From Biomphalaria glabrata (Eukaryota > Mollusca > Gastropoda > Planorbidae), in assembly GCF_947242115.1 (NCBI RefSeq), contig NC_074728.1, positions 16,377,542 through 16,441,541 of the forward strand: a stretch of 64,000 nucleotides of DNA, written 5' to 3'. The notes below the pieces were generated by a model. The model was not told the DNA's origin, made no database searches, and saw only the letters and a list, made by a program, of their open reading frames with translations. Shown piece by piece: positions 22,790-35,500 of this stretch (positions within the stretch are counted from its first letter, which is position 1; each line of letters opens with the position of its first letter). The translations under genes and the position numbers were made by a program.

Positions 22790-23690
22790 GACCAAATGAA
22801 CGTTTACTATCACACAAATCTTTCAAAGCAGTTTCATATTGTCTGTTTTGTATTTTCCTTATATAACAATTACGAACTGACATTACTTAGTGAATAACTT
22901 TATAAAATACGTATAATATGAAACACATATTATACACATTGAGAAGGAATTAAAACTAATCAGCATTTGCTCAGCTCGTTACACATTTCAAGTTACATAT
23001 GAAAGTGATGAGCATTTCAAAGATCTTGTTTCTACCTGAAAGACGATTAAAACAGTTTCAGAATAACAATGAGTTTCAAATCTGTTTTTGAGTCATTTAT
23101 TTTTAAAGTCCGCTTCCTAGTACCATTGAGATGAGGAACTATCCCATCACACCTTTGCTATTTCTTCAATTCGTTATTGTGTTCAATTAGAAGCCACTCC
23201 TTCTTCATGTTCACAATTTGTACTGCTCAATAAGAAACACAGTTGGAGGTCTTCTAGATCTAGTATTAGTACATTCACAGCGTTTGATGCACAACAATAG
23301 GCTAACAGTGACTGAACAAATTTGAATACTTCTGAGGAGTGGTGAATGAATGTACTCTCTGTGAACTTGTAATTTGAGACAGCCAATGAACCCGAGGAAA
23401 TGAGACTTCGTGTTACCTAGGTCTTTTAGTCTATTTGGATTTGATATTCTATTTCAGTTTAATGGTCAACCTGCTAGAATATCTGTTTGACAAAATCCAA
23501 AATTTTAATCTTAGCAAAACGGAGCAGTTAAATGCTTAAACGTAATAAAAAAACGAAATTCTGGAGCTCAAGCCTCATACGTCATTAATGGAGAATATTA
23601 ATTAGTAATAATCCGAAGGATCGCGATAAGAAGCATTAGGATCATTAAAACAAGCAAAATATTTTTAAAATACTTTTAAAAAAGCTTATA
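22790..23690. other. Intergenic, nothing recognised
   Basis: AT-rich, no recognisable gene or repeat. Confidence 0.4.
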
Positions 23691-23694
23691 TAAA

Positions 23695-23850
23695 GTGTGC
23701 AGCCGAACATTCCGGGCTCACATAGGTGTCACCACTCATCAGCCACATGAGGGGGCATTAAAAACCAGTGCAAAACCCTCAGCCCCCTGGATGACAAAGT
23801 GGTTATCATCGAACCACGATGTACGAACTATATATATATAAACTTTGTAA
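23695..23850 (+). mobile_element. LINE 3' tail remnant
   Basis: CGGGCTCACATAGGTGTCAC, CTCATCAGCCACATGAGGG and CCCCCTGGATGACAAAGTGG resemble the zinc-finger-like C-terminus and 3' UTR common to snail LINEs (compare 60800-60925). It ends near a short TATA run. Confidence 0.4.
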
Positions 23851-25290
23851 TAAGTTGCCTTAGACTACTATTCTAATATTGGAGTATTTATCTATTGACA
23901 CACATGAAACAGTTATGTTTCTCAAAATTTTAGATTAAAAGTTTTTTTACTCTTTCTTTTCTTGATTTTCATATGGGTTGCTACCACATTCTAAAATATT
24001 TACACTCGTTACTATTTATCGTCTTCAAAATCTTCATAAAGCTGGTGCCTTATGCTTTGCATAGGTTTCACCTGGAAGCATATATTGGGGAGACATCTGA
24101 TTCTAGATTTGTTATTGTAAGGATAAGGTTATACCAGTGGTACCTCTAATATTTTTTTCATTATTTTAATGTACCTTTAATAAAGCCGAGCTACCAATTA
24201 TAATACAGTTATTACTGTTGACTAGTTCTAATCTACTCACACACACACAACAAGTATTACTATAACACAAACAGTCATGAAGTTACGCAAAGGAAAACCT
24301 AGCTATAGCTTACATATCCGAGAGATCCCCCCCCCAAAAAAAAAAAAATTCTCAATATACTGAAATATATTATCGATAAGTTTTTAAATCAAATTCCCAT
24401 TAATTTCGATAAATGTAATTATATTATTATTATTGTTTATAATAGAAATAGAGCGTGTAATGTCTCATTTATTTTACTCTAAACACTGCGATTCTCATGT
24501 ATTCTCTTATGTTGCTCTGCTACGCTTAAGAATGCGCCGAAACCTTTGTCTGAGATCGCAATTTAGTTGACATTTTTTTTAAAGATCTATTGTTTCACTA
24601 TTTATATAATTCTTAATTATATATAAGTGAAACCCATTAATAGTTTATTATCATATTTAGTACTAACATGTGATATCTGGACATATAACGGGCTCCCTAT
24701 CTTAAACATCTTAAGGCGTTTTCGCGTCTAAATCCGGCCCTGAATACAAAATAATTAATGCACTGAAAGACAAAACATTGAAACACGTTGTGAGTTGAAT
24801 GAAATTGTTTACATCTAACTAGATCTAGGTGTCTGCTGTTTCTTTGCACGTAGTTAAGAACCATTGTGTTCTTAATGAACTTCTGACAGTTTTAAAGTTG
24901 GCATGTATTCTAGTTCATCCACCTAGGTTTGGGTTTTTCCACATCACATAAACTGTAAGAACATTGGAAAGAAAAACAGGATGGGGTCTGAGAGGAGGTG
25001 TAAATCTTCGTGAATTGTGGTAAACGAAATGTACTAATCAAACACTAATGAAAGAGTACAATGATACAGGATATGTCATTCCATAGATTAGCATGGGCTC
25101 TGCTGGTTAGTTAGTATGTATTTTGTATCAGAGACACCGTCAGAACCAAACAGTGTGGCCTTTACTTCATTCAGTATCAAACTAGACTTCATTTAGGAAG
25201 TAAAAATGTACAAGAAAAATTATTGACATTTCTTAGTCATTGCAAAATGTTTCTCTGGGATTTTCCTTAGATACCACGTCAGTTCTCTGT
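23851..25290. other. Intergenic, nothing recognised
   Basis: AT-rich with poly(A)/poly(T) runs and a short C9 run near 24327. No supported gene. Confidence 0.4.
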
Positions 25291-25294
25291 TTAT

Positions 25295-25398
25295 CTTTGT
25301 TATTTATCCACATCGTCATTTCTCTATTTATCTTTGTTATTTATCCACATCTTCATTTCTTTGTTTATCTTTGTTATTTATCTACATCTTCATCAACA
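25295..25398. repeat. Short tandem repeat, 42-bp period, 2.5 copies
   Basis: TTTATCTTTGTTATTTATC is repeated three times with a CACATCTTCATTTCT spacer. No coding support. Confidence 0.8.
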
Positions 25399-25764
25399 TT
25401 TCATCTATCTAAATTGTTGTCCTTGACGATGCTTATGACTGAAACACGAATGAAATAAGATTAAAGAGATTTTATATTAAATACATACAAATGTTGTGAC
25501 ATGTCACACTTGCTTTGTTCACAGCTTAACCGTCCATTGTGTGTGTGTGTGTGTGCGCACGTGCGTGCGTGTGTGTGGACACAAATGTAGATGAAGTTTG
25601 AATGTACGACTGATTTAAAGTACAAGAGGATGTCAATACTGTTCAACACATTTCCTAACGCGTAGTTAATGCTCAAGTCAACACCAAGGGAATTGAAACT
25701 CTTCGTGTTCAGGAGTTTAAGTTTTCAGAAGCATGTTGGGTCAACGCAGTCAACGACGTTTTTT

Positions 25765-26021
25765 TTAAACTCTTTCTCTCCTAACTGACGATACCAACGT
25801 TGATTTGACCCCATTAAATTAATTTTTGGTTCTATAAACTTTAATTTGTGTTATATAAAAATAGCATACATTCTCCTATAATTCTTTACCAAATATAACA
25901 TTTCCTTATAAAAAACAAAAAAGTTATTGAATTTTAATTAAAACAGAGTAGTGAAACACAAATGAGCGAAATGAATAATTACATCGAAACGTGGAAAATA
26001 ATTACGGAGTAAAAGAGTTAA
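25765..26021 (-). mobile_element. MITE with TTAA-type ends (copy A)
   Basis: The left end AAACTCTTTCTCTCC and right end GGAGTAAAAGAGTTAA form imperfect terminal inverted repeats. The interior (TTGATTTGACCCCATTAAAT; ACGTGGAAAATAATTACGGAG) matches the copy at 62528-62779 in reverse orientation. TTAA at the ends is the piggyBac-type target. No transposase is present. Confidence 0.7.
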
Positions 26022-27145
26022 TCCTATCAGTTTTAGGTCTGTTTTCTTTTTAAATGGAGTTTTTTAAAAGTGTATTAGTTTGTTTTATACGGAAAATGTG
26101 AAAGATAAAATGAATTTTAAAGTTCAAGGGTGGATTTACATGTCTCAAAATGTACCATGTATTTCTTTTGATTTTATAAAGCCATTTTTAAACATTCAGA
26201 TTATGACCGGACTAACTGCTAAACCGTTTCCCTATTTTATTCTTTTAACCTCAGAGTTTTAGAATGAAACTGATTAAATCATGCTAAACTGAAGATAGTC
26301 ATGAAGATATCGAAAAGAACAAAAAAACATTTAACAAGGAAATGAAATACCCGGTAGTTTTAAGATTCATGTAAGTCTAACAATCTTGCACACGTCCTAA
26401 GAAGGGAACAGTGTCTTGCAATACGTTCCCTGGTGACTCAATCCGTCTGTACAAATAATTACATCGGTAAACTTGAACTGCAGTATGTCTACAAGCCTTT
26501 GAGTTACAAGGGAAGATAATCACAAAGAAAAATGGCGATACAAAAAGATCCCCCTTTTTTTTACAAGTACATTTGAAAGAAAGCGTGACACTATTATATG
26601 AAATGTTGGTTAGTGGATATATTGACCAAACGTGAAGTGTTATAAATAAATGTTATAATAATAACTTGATCAATATTATGTTTGACATTGCGTCATACGA
26701 GATGACGTTAGAGGTAGATCTAAATATTTCATGTATATTTAAAAATGGCATATAGCAATCCATATAACCAGCCCATAAGTACATTATTAATTGTTGGCTG
26801 GGTTCATTCGTCAGAAATGTATAAATACGATCTAAGATATTTGATCCCCGAAGTATTAGTTGTTACTCGCTATGAGATGCATCTACAACAATTAGAAATG
26901 CTTTCTATCTGGCAGATGTTTAAAACAAAGGGGCAGCAATCCCTCCCACTTTCAAAGCAGTCTGGAGTCGAAGTTTACGCAATTTGTATATTAATTCCTT
27001 ACTTATGTTATTAATATATACTAGTTATTAATATTTAAACCTATTCTTAGATTCTGTCGACCCCCCCCCCCACGCCGTTGTATGTTGTCCGATTTGGTGG
27101 AATGGGGGAGCAACATGGGCGCCCTCATAGGGGTGCAAAATTGTC
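26022..27145. other. Intergenic, nothing firmly recognised
   Basis: An 89-codon open frame at 26745-27014 has no recognisable domain, splice sites or codon bias and is not called a gene. A C13 run lies at 27061. Confidence 0.35.
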
Positions 27146-27149
27146 AGTA

Positions 27150-27400
27150 GCCAAATTCTGGCCAATTTTTTGTACCATCAAATCAATGAACATCTAAGTA
27201 GCAAATGAATTGGTCGTGCTTTCACTGAAGTACAGTTATAATACCAGGAATTGATGATCGACCAGGTACTTGCAGCACAATGAATTTTGAGTAGCCAAAT
27301 TTAAGCCAATTTTTTTTTACACGTTCTATCATTTAACTTCATCAAAGTAGCAACTTAACAAGTAGTGCTTCCTCTAAAGTACTGTTGTAAGGATAAGCTA
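27150..27400. repeat. Two diverged tandem copies, ~140-bp period
   Basis: GTAGCCAAATTCTGGCCAAT, then AAGTAGCAA and GTGCTTTCACTGAAGTAC, recur in the same order from 27290 with many changes (GTAGCCAAATTTAAGCCAAT, AAGTAGCAA, GTGCTTCCTCTAAAGTAC). Confidence 0.5.
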
Positions 27401-27984
27401 TTATTGTAATAATCTAGAATAAGTTTGTCTGGAGTTGATGTCCGATTATCTACCTTTATTATAGACTTGTAATTCTTTGCACTTTAAAAGGTGTGAAATA
27501 TTCTAGAGCACTTTAGTCGTGATGATTTGTTTTCATTTGCAAATAATTATACTTATCATTAGATTTAATTAAGGCCTAGAATATGTCAATATGATAACTA
27601 TTGTTTGATTTTTACTTTGGAGGGGAAATCCTTGCCAGCTTTCTTTCGTTGTGAAAGTTTCTTTGAACAAGATTGAAGAGTGCAGTCATCTTGGTAAATG
27701 TAGTTACGTCATTCGGAGATAGGTGCTCGATAAACTAGCAGGTTAAACACATCCACCAATTTACGATAGAAGAGATACAAGAAAGTGATTCACATACCAT
27801 CGTTTGAGTTAAAACGTTGATTAGATCAACGCAGCTCTGGTAGCAATAAAACACAAAGCAAAAGACGAGCAGCAGCGTCATGAATTAACTCATTCGCTGG
27901 GTATTTAGGTGAGGAAGCTGCAGATATCTCAGGCACTCAGCAGATGTCTTTGGGTGTTCGGTTGGTTCCTTGCTATTGCATTCG

Positions 27985-28345
27985 AGAAGACTTCAAAGGT
28001 TTTTTTCTTGTTGTTCAGAGAGACGCACATCAAAGTGCCTGTCTCTAACGTCATTGTCAGCGAATATATTATGTACAGTCTAGACATGGACAAACTACTC
28101 AGCCAAGGTTACGATGGCTGCCCCGTGATAGCTAGGATTCAGAACTGTGTTCAGGCAAGGATTCGTGAAAATTTCTAAAATTAACCTTTGCCCATTGCGC
28201 GTCTCACAGATTTTATCTTGTCATCAATGATCTGAATGAAGTTTCAGATATACGTAATGCTTTTGATGTCACCAAGAAGACTGTCTATTTCTTCCGTAGT
28301 GTTGGTGTTAAATTTAACTTTGTATTCCTTTAAAATTCCCTTAAA
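27985..28345 (+). mobile_element. hAT-type transposase relic (DUF4371 / ZMYM1-TTF-like)
   Basis: One frame holds NVIVSEYIMYSL, DMDKLLSQGYDGCPV and VQARIRENF. This is the LxxQGYDGAxxMxGxxxGVQARI hallmark of the DUF4371 region in hAT-derived transposases and ZMYM1-like proteins. After a stop and a frame change, CASHRFYLVINDLNEVSDIRNAF matches the next conserved stretch (HCxxHxLNLVVND). The zinc finger and the dimerisation domain are missing. It is an inactive fragment. Confidence 0.75.
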
Positions 28346-28394
28346 GAATTAGGAAGAATTTATATTTGTCGCATACAAATTATAAAGGCCCTAT

Positions 28395-29840
28395 TTTAAT
28401 AATAATTAATAATAATAATTTTTTTATTTATAAAGCGCTATTAACAAACAAAATGTAGGCTCAAAGTTCTGTAATAACATTACACACATAAACACAAGAG
28501 CTAAAATGACCAACTAATCTAAAAAAGTTTTAAACAGATAATGTTCTTAATGTTCTTCTTGAAAGTGGTGTAGCATGTTGTCTGTCTAAGACCAATGTGG
28601 AGTGAGTTCCAAACTTTTGGTCCGTGCACTGAAAAAGCCCTCAGACCGTAGCTTTTGAGGGAGAAACGTGGCACCACTAGATGAGTCCATTGAGCGCAGG
28701 GCTCTCTGAGGGACATATGGAGTAATCAGTTCGCTAAGGTACAAGGGCATCTCATTGTTATATATACACTGATGACAAAGTATGGACACCTTGTAGTCGA
28801 TTCTCGCTTTCACGGGAAGCCAATGGAGCGTGTAAGAGCGTAGTAGCAGAATCTCGTCTTGTTTTTCTAAGGACTATTCGTGCGGCATTGTTCTGTATAC
28901 GTTGCAGCTTGGCTATTTGTCATCAGGTATTCCAGCTAGCACTTGGTTGCAGTAGTCAAGGCGGGAGAGTATGAATGCCGCAGCTAGCGTTTTTGTTGAC
29001 TCCGTTGTTAAATATGGTCGGATCTGGCCAAATCTGCGCAGCTGCAGATAAAGACCTTTGCAGAGCTGATTTATGTGTGAGTCGAAAGATAGTGTTGAGT
29101 CGAAGAAAACTCCAAGATTCCGCACTACATGGACATAAGGAACCTGGCACTACATGGACATAAGGAACCTGGCACTACATGGACATAAGGAACCTGGCAG
29201 GTCGTGATAAAGAGAGAGTCTGTGTTTTCGACTTTTGAGACGTTGTTCCGAGCATTCCGAGTGCCATTCCGAGTGCCATTCCGAGTGCCATTCCGAGTGC
29301 CAATCATAATTATTTCTGTCTTGTCTTCGTTCATCTTGAGTTTATTTTCAGCCATCCAATCGCTCACCTTTGCAACGGTACCACTGATTTTCTATGCCAG
29401 ATGCGACACCTGATGGTACTGAGGAATCGTATAACTGTGAGTCATCGGCAAAGAAATGGTATAGGATGCCGGTTGGCCGTATGACACCGCTGAGTGGATA
29501 TGTATACACAGTGAACAGTACTGGGCCTAGAACTGATCCCTGGGGTACTCTGTACTTCAAGAGTAAGCTTGTTGATTCTGTTCCGCTAACAACGACACTT
29601 AGGGTGCGTTCAGTCAGGTAGGATCCAAGCCACTTGAGGACAATTCCTGCTAAACCAAAAGTTGCAGAGAATCTGGCCATCATAATTTCATGGTCTGGCG
29701 TATCAAAGGCTGCGGACAAGTCCAGCATTGAAAGAATTGATATGTGGCCTATGTCGGAATGATGAAGTAAGTCGTTTAGTACCCTGACCACTGCTGTACC
29801 AGGCAGTAGTTTATACAGCTTGAAACCAGGGCATTAAAAA
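28395..29840 (-). mobile_element. CR1/L2-like LINE, 3' half, degenerate
   Basis: On the minus strand the RT motifs appear in order: LDLSAAFDTPDHEI (near 29720), GLAGIVLKWLGSYL, VPQGSVLGPVLF (near 29530), FADDSQLY (near 29440). They are followed by LRNLGVFFDSTLSFDSHI-like and LSRLDYCNQVLAGIP, and the C-terminal LITPYVPQRALRS. It ends at 28395 with a TAATAATAAT tail. Frame breaks occur, and two small internal tandem repeats lie at 29115-29195 (24-bp period) and 29250-29305 (GTRN-coding 12-mer). No endonuclease is present, so it is truncated and inactive. Confidence 0.85.
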
Positions 29841-30794
29841 GGAAGTATCTAAAAATACTGGAGTTGGAAAATACCACCAAATTTGTGAGTGCTCTCTAAG
29901 GAGTTTCCAAACTTATTTTAATCCCAGTTATCTGATCTTTGTTTACATTCTATACATACATTGAAAGATGACGTCTAGTAGGGTTTTTTTACCAAAAAAT
30001 GGACGTCACTGATCAGATCCTTGTAGCATCAAAACCTCCTTTAACCATTCCCAGGTGTTTAGAGTTGAAGACAAAGTGATGAACCGATCAGGAAACTCTA
30101 GCTCTAACTACTGCTAGAAATAGTAAACATTTATTTTTAGTTACACACTCTTTCTTTTTTTCTTCTAAGGGAGAGTAACCTTTTAGGGACTACGGGCACG
30201 ACATGCCCTAAAGTGTGCCGATGTGACGGTAATATTAAAAACTCAAACTCTAATTTGAAGAACTTGTGTTTTTTTGTCTTTACTAATTACTACAGGTGTG
30301 TGAGGGAGGGGGGGATAATTACGTCTTACGCTTGTCCGTATTTATCTTTAAGTAACTGAATTATTTTTTTATCTTAAAAATATTTCCTGTTATAACACTT
30401 TAAAAAACCCACACACTGTATTTGTGCACCCACTCTCTGTTCAATTACGATGTTTCTTGTATGACATTATAATACTTTACTCTGTGATATTTCCTTTTGG
30501 GGTCATTGTATATGAATCACTTTCAATCTACGCAAGATTTATGTAGATTTCTAGTCTGTCCCACTCTTCTGTTGCTGAAAACAGACAAAAGTCAAAAAGA
30601 TGAACACCGGAAGTGCCCATTTTCCGAAAGTTGTTGAGTAATGCAGTTTCTTTTGAACGTTTCCCATTGAGTTCTTTACTCAGACCAACAATGTCAATAG
30701 TTCTATTCACAAACTTTACATTGGAATACAGACCTTTTCTTTCTTCTTCTCAGGCTGCTACCCACACATACATGTGTGATAATATAAGGGTGTT

Positions 30795-30833
<39 letters not shown>

Positions 30834-30960
30834 CAGAGAGGTAAGAAACTAGGGCATAGAAAGGGTAAGAACGGAAGCTACAAAAAGCCCAAGGAAATGA
30901 TTATGAAATCAGAACTTTTGGTCTCTATAATGTCAATATTTGCCCAATGATTGAATGAGG
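29841..30960. other. Intergenic, nothing recognised
   Basis: It includes a (GT)n(GA)n microsatellite at 30790-30838 and the GGGCACGACATGCCCTAAA motif at 30188, also seen near 18725. No gene was recognised. Confidence 0.4.
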
Positions 30961-30971
30961 CAAGAAAATGG

Positions 30972-30979
30972 TATAAATA
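30972..30979 (+). promoter_or_regulatory. Candidate TATA box of AA15 gene 1
   Basis: TATAAATA sits upstream of a plausible untranslated first exon that would end at 31173 (AAG/GTAAAA donor) and join the acceptor at 32538-32539, four bases before the ATG. The link to the gene is inferred from order and splice sites only. Confidence 0.4.
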
Positions 30980-31384
30980 CCACCACAAGTTGGGCTGAAA
31001 AGGTTGTTGAGCTGTCTGTCTGTCTCTTTAGTTTCAGTCTAAGAGAAACCAGTTTTTAGTTCAGTATTTTCAGCCAGTATTAAGTCCTCTATCAAGCTTG
31101 ATCAGTATTACCATTTAGAAAACAGTGACGAGATTTCTGATTGAAACAAAAGGCAAAAGTATTCTACAAGAAGGTAAAAGTAAAACTTATTGCAAAATTA
31201 AAATCTTAGTACTTTTTTTGTAATTGTATGGTATTGGTAATGTTGGTTTTGCTATTGCTGTAATTCTGCTAGTATTGTTCTCATTCTAGATTTAATCAAA
31301 TATTTTATTATTTAGTTTGTTTATTCTAGTTTATTTTTGTATTAAGCCATATCCTTGATAAATATCATTGAGTAATTCAGTTAC

Positions 31385-32190
31385 AGTTACACTGGAAAAG
31401 CAAGCTATGGAGCCTACATTGAGTTTATTGGCTCTGACTTAGTTAAAACATTTGGACCATGTGCTAGTGTTTCCAGTTTTGAGGCCATGGCGATCTGTGA
31501 AGCAAAACAGAGTGTTGTGGTCACTTACTAAAAAAAACTATTCTACAAGCTTTACCATAACACTGTCGTCTTGGGTTCATACAATATAAACCAATGATAA
31601 GGCCATCTTGTAATAATGCAATGGGTACCGAATCGCATAGGTGGTACAGACAACATCATTGCTGACTCCTTGGTCTACTTAGGAGGTCTAACACCAACTA
31701 AAGAGTAGGCTGTGAGTTCTTATCATAAGAAATGGACAAGTGGTTTGAGTGCTACGACAAGGCCCAAAAAGCCGTAGAGTCTGTGAGCACATGAAGCGCT
31801 CTGGTCGGACTTCCCCTAATGGAGGCTGTCCAGGCCTGAGCAAACTGTTATAGCACATAATAGGTCAGTGTCACATTGACTCGTGTATTTCGCACGGCTC
31901 AGGCCAAACTTCGACACACGGTGCCCGCACTGCGGTGAGAAAGATGAGACTATGTCTTACATTCTGTTTGACTGCCCCAGACTTGATGATCTCCGTCTCG
32001 ACAGGTCTGGGAAACCACAAAATTCTCGACTTGTATGGTGACATTTATGCACTACTCAAGACTTCGGGGTTTCTGTCCAGGGCTTTTGCAATAGAGGATT
32101 TGAACCTCTCAAGCCCTCGTTCAAATGGAGTTTGATGATGATGACGATGATTATGATGTTGGTGATGATGATGATGATGATGTTTAGTAG
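31385..32190 (+). mobile_element. LINE C-terminal part with RNase H and zinc knuckle, (GAT)n tail
   Basis: RNase H-like pieces YTGKASYGAYIEF, FEAMAICEAKQ and QWVPNRIGGTDNIIADSL are followed by CPHCGEKDETMSYILFDCPR, the CxxC-H-C knuckle found at the end of I- and R1-type LINE ORF2s. It closes with a GATGATGAT tail. Stops and frame changes make it inactive. It lies in the presumed 5'-UTR intron of AA15 gene 1. Confidence 0.7.
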
Positions 32191-32543
32191 CTGATCATTC
32201 AACACCAGCGATATAATCATTCATTTTTTACTTCAATCAAGTTTAATGTTTCTTTTACAACTACATATTTCTTTTATAGAAAACAAAAAGTAACATACAT
32301 CTTAATAGAAATATTCCTGGACGTAGCAAAAAATTAAAGGGTCTACCAGTATATATTTACAGTACTAATGTAAAACATACAATATGACATGACCTGAATT
32401 CGCCTTTGTATCATTTTAGAATCGAATGTAAATGTCGTTTTGTTTCGATTCTCTTTTATTAAAGATTGTTGCATTTAAAAACCAAAGGTTATACCACTAA
32501 TTCAATTTCACTAACATTTGATTTTTCTGTTTCCATTAGGAAG

Positions 32544-35500
32544 ATGACATTCTCCATTGTACTAGTGACAAGTATTATAATGGCTGCCACCATGTTCTCT
32601 ATGACACATGCGCACGGACGAATGCTAGATCCAGTGTCCAGAATGTCCGCTTATATTTTGGGCTTCCCGACACCTGTCAATTACAACGATCATGAGATGT
32701 TTTGTGGCGGCCGTGCGGCACGTTTCTGTTACACTATACTTTAGATGTACACACTTCACTTGATAACATACACTATACTTTAGATGTACACACTTCACTT
32801 GATAACATACACTATACTTTAGATTACACACTTCAATTGATATTATACTCTATACTTTAGATGTACACACTTCACTTGATAACATACACTATACTTTAGA
32901 TTACACACTTCAATTGATATTATACTCTATACTTTAGATGTACACACTTCACTTGATAACATACACTATACTTTAGATGTACACACTTCACTTGATAACA
33001 TACACTATACTTTAGATGTACACACTTCACTTGATAACATACACTATACTTTAGATGTACACACTTCACTTGATAACATACACTATACTTTAGATGTACA
33101 CACTTCACTTGATAACATACACTATACTTTAGATGTACACACTTCACTTGATAACATACACTATACTTTAGATGTACACACTTCACTTGATAACATACAC
33201 TATACTTTAGATGTACACACTTCACTTGATAACATACACTATACTTTAGATGTACACACTTCACTTGATAACATACACTATACTTTAGATGTACACACTT
33301 CACTTGATAACATACACTATACTTTAGATGTACACACTTCACTTGATAACATACACTATACTTTAGATGTACACACTTCACTTGATAACATACACTATAC
33401 TTTAGATGTACACACTTCACTTGATATTATACACTATACTTTAGATGTACACACTTCACTTGATATTATACACTATACTTTAGATGTACACACTTCACTT
33501 GATATTATACACTATACTTTAGATGTACACACTTCACTTGATATTATACACTATACTTTAGATGTACACACTTCACTTGATATTATACACTATACTTTAG
33601 ATGTACACACTTCACTTGATATTATACACTATACTTTAGATGTACACACTTCAATTGATATTATACACTATACTTTAGATGTACACACTTCACTTGATAT
33701 TATACACTATACTTTAGATGTACACACTTCACTTGATATTATACACTATACTTTAGATGTACACACTTCACTTGATAACATACACTATACTTTAGATGTA
33801 CACACTTCACTTGGTATTATACACTATACTTTAGATGTACACACTTCACTTGATAACATACACTATACTTTAGATGTACACACTTCACTTGATATTATAC
33901 ACTATACTTTAGATGTACACACTTCACTTGATATTATACACTATACTTTAGATGTACACACTTCACTTGATATTATACACTATACTTTAGATGTACACAC
34001 TTCACTTGATATTATACACTATACTTTAGATGTACACACTTCACTTGATATTATACATTATAAGTTTAGATTACACACTTCAATTGATATTATACACTAT
34101 ACTTTAGATGTACCCGCTTCACTTGGTATTAATAATTTACCTATAACTGCTTATGTTTATTTAAAGTAAATAAATGAAGTACATTATTATATATGTGGTT
34201 GCGTGGTCGTCTGCTTGCTTACAGTTTCCAATAATTGTATTTCTGCTGGAAATCTGGGCTATGATGTAATAATCTTCATTTTAAAAAAGCTTCTGAAGCG
34301 TGTAAATAAAAACAAATATGTTTGTTAAATTTTTTTACAGACCTTTTTTCAAATACAAGAAACATATATATATTGACATTTGACACAATCGAATTTCTTT
34401 TGTTTTCAACTCTGATATTTTTTGTTTTGTTAGGTCCAATGGCAACAAAATGGCGGCAAATGTGGAATTTGTGGCGACCCTTGGTCAGGGCCACGTTATT
34501 ATGAACGTCCCGGGGGAGCACTGCTTCCTAAAGATGTCGTCATCACAAAAACATATCAAGAACGTGACGTCATTAATATTTTGCTTCAAATAACAGCAAA
34601 TCATATGGTGAGCATTCGTCATTGCAGACTTAATTCAAACCAATGAAATCGTAGTTGAATCGAGAATTTGATGCCCTTGCAAATTAAGACTTCAATACAA
34701 CAAGACAGATTTAACTACTGCCATAAAGACTTATATAGTTCGAAAAAAATGTCCCCACTAAAAGACAGAATTTCAAAGTATGTAGAAACATATCTATCTC
34801 TTGCATTGAACGCAAATGTTAAAAAATACTAATTTAAATTTCTCTTAGGGATGGCATGAGTTTCGAGTGTGCAATGTAGAGAGTTCTGGAGGAATTGAAG
34901 CGACTCATGAATGTTTGAACCAAAACTTGCTGACAGACTCGACTGGGAAGTCGCGATTCTATTTGGACAGTTCCAGCACCGGGTTTTATAACTACACTCT
35001 TGTGTTACCTGCAGGACTTACCTGCAATCATTGCTTGTTACAGTGGAAGTGGCACTGTGGTGAGTACTGGAAGAGAAGAAAGAAAGAGAAAACGAAAGAG
35101 AGAAAGAGAGAGAGAGGGAGAAAGAGAGAGAGAGAGAGAATACATAATAAAAAAAGATTGAGTGTGAATAAAAAAAGGAAAATACAAATGTTACAATAGT
35201 AGATATTAAGAAACTATTTGATTGTGTTCCACTATGATGTAGCATTGTTATGATGCTGTATTGTTATGACCAACTATATTAAAATAGTGTTCTGCTACCT
35301 TTTGATAAGATCTTATCTTATATAATACAGACGTTACTTTAAAAAAGAAGATTCTTACGTCCTAGGTGTCATGCATCTAGTCATGCATGTTAACCAAGTC
35401 GTTGGTTTTCCTGGCTGGTTCAGGCAGCCCATTCCATGCTCTAATAGCACTAGGGAAGAAGGAGGATTTGTACATGAGGAATGTGCCTTTATCTCTGTGT

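Noticed and set aside
26745-27014. 89-codon open frame
   Set aside because: No domain, splice or poly(A) support, and its length is within chance for this region.
32920-33420. 166-codon minus-strand frame with periodic CVHLKYSVCYQVK
   Set aside because: It lies entirely in the 39-bp minisatellite within intron 1 of AA15 gene 1, antisense to the gene.
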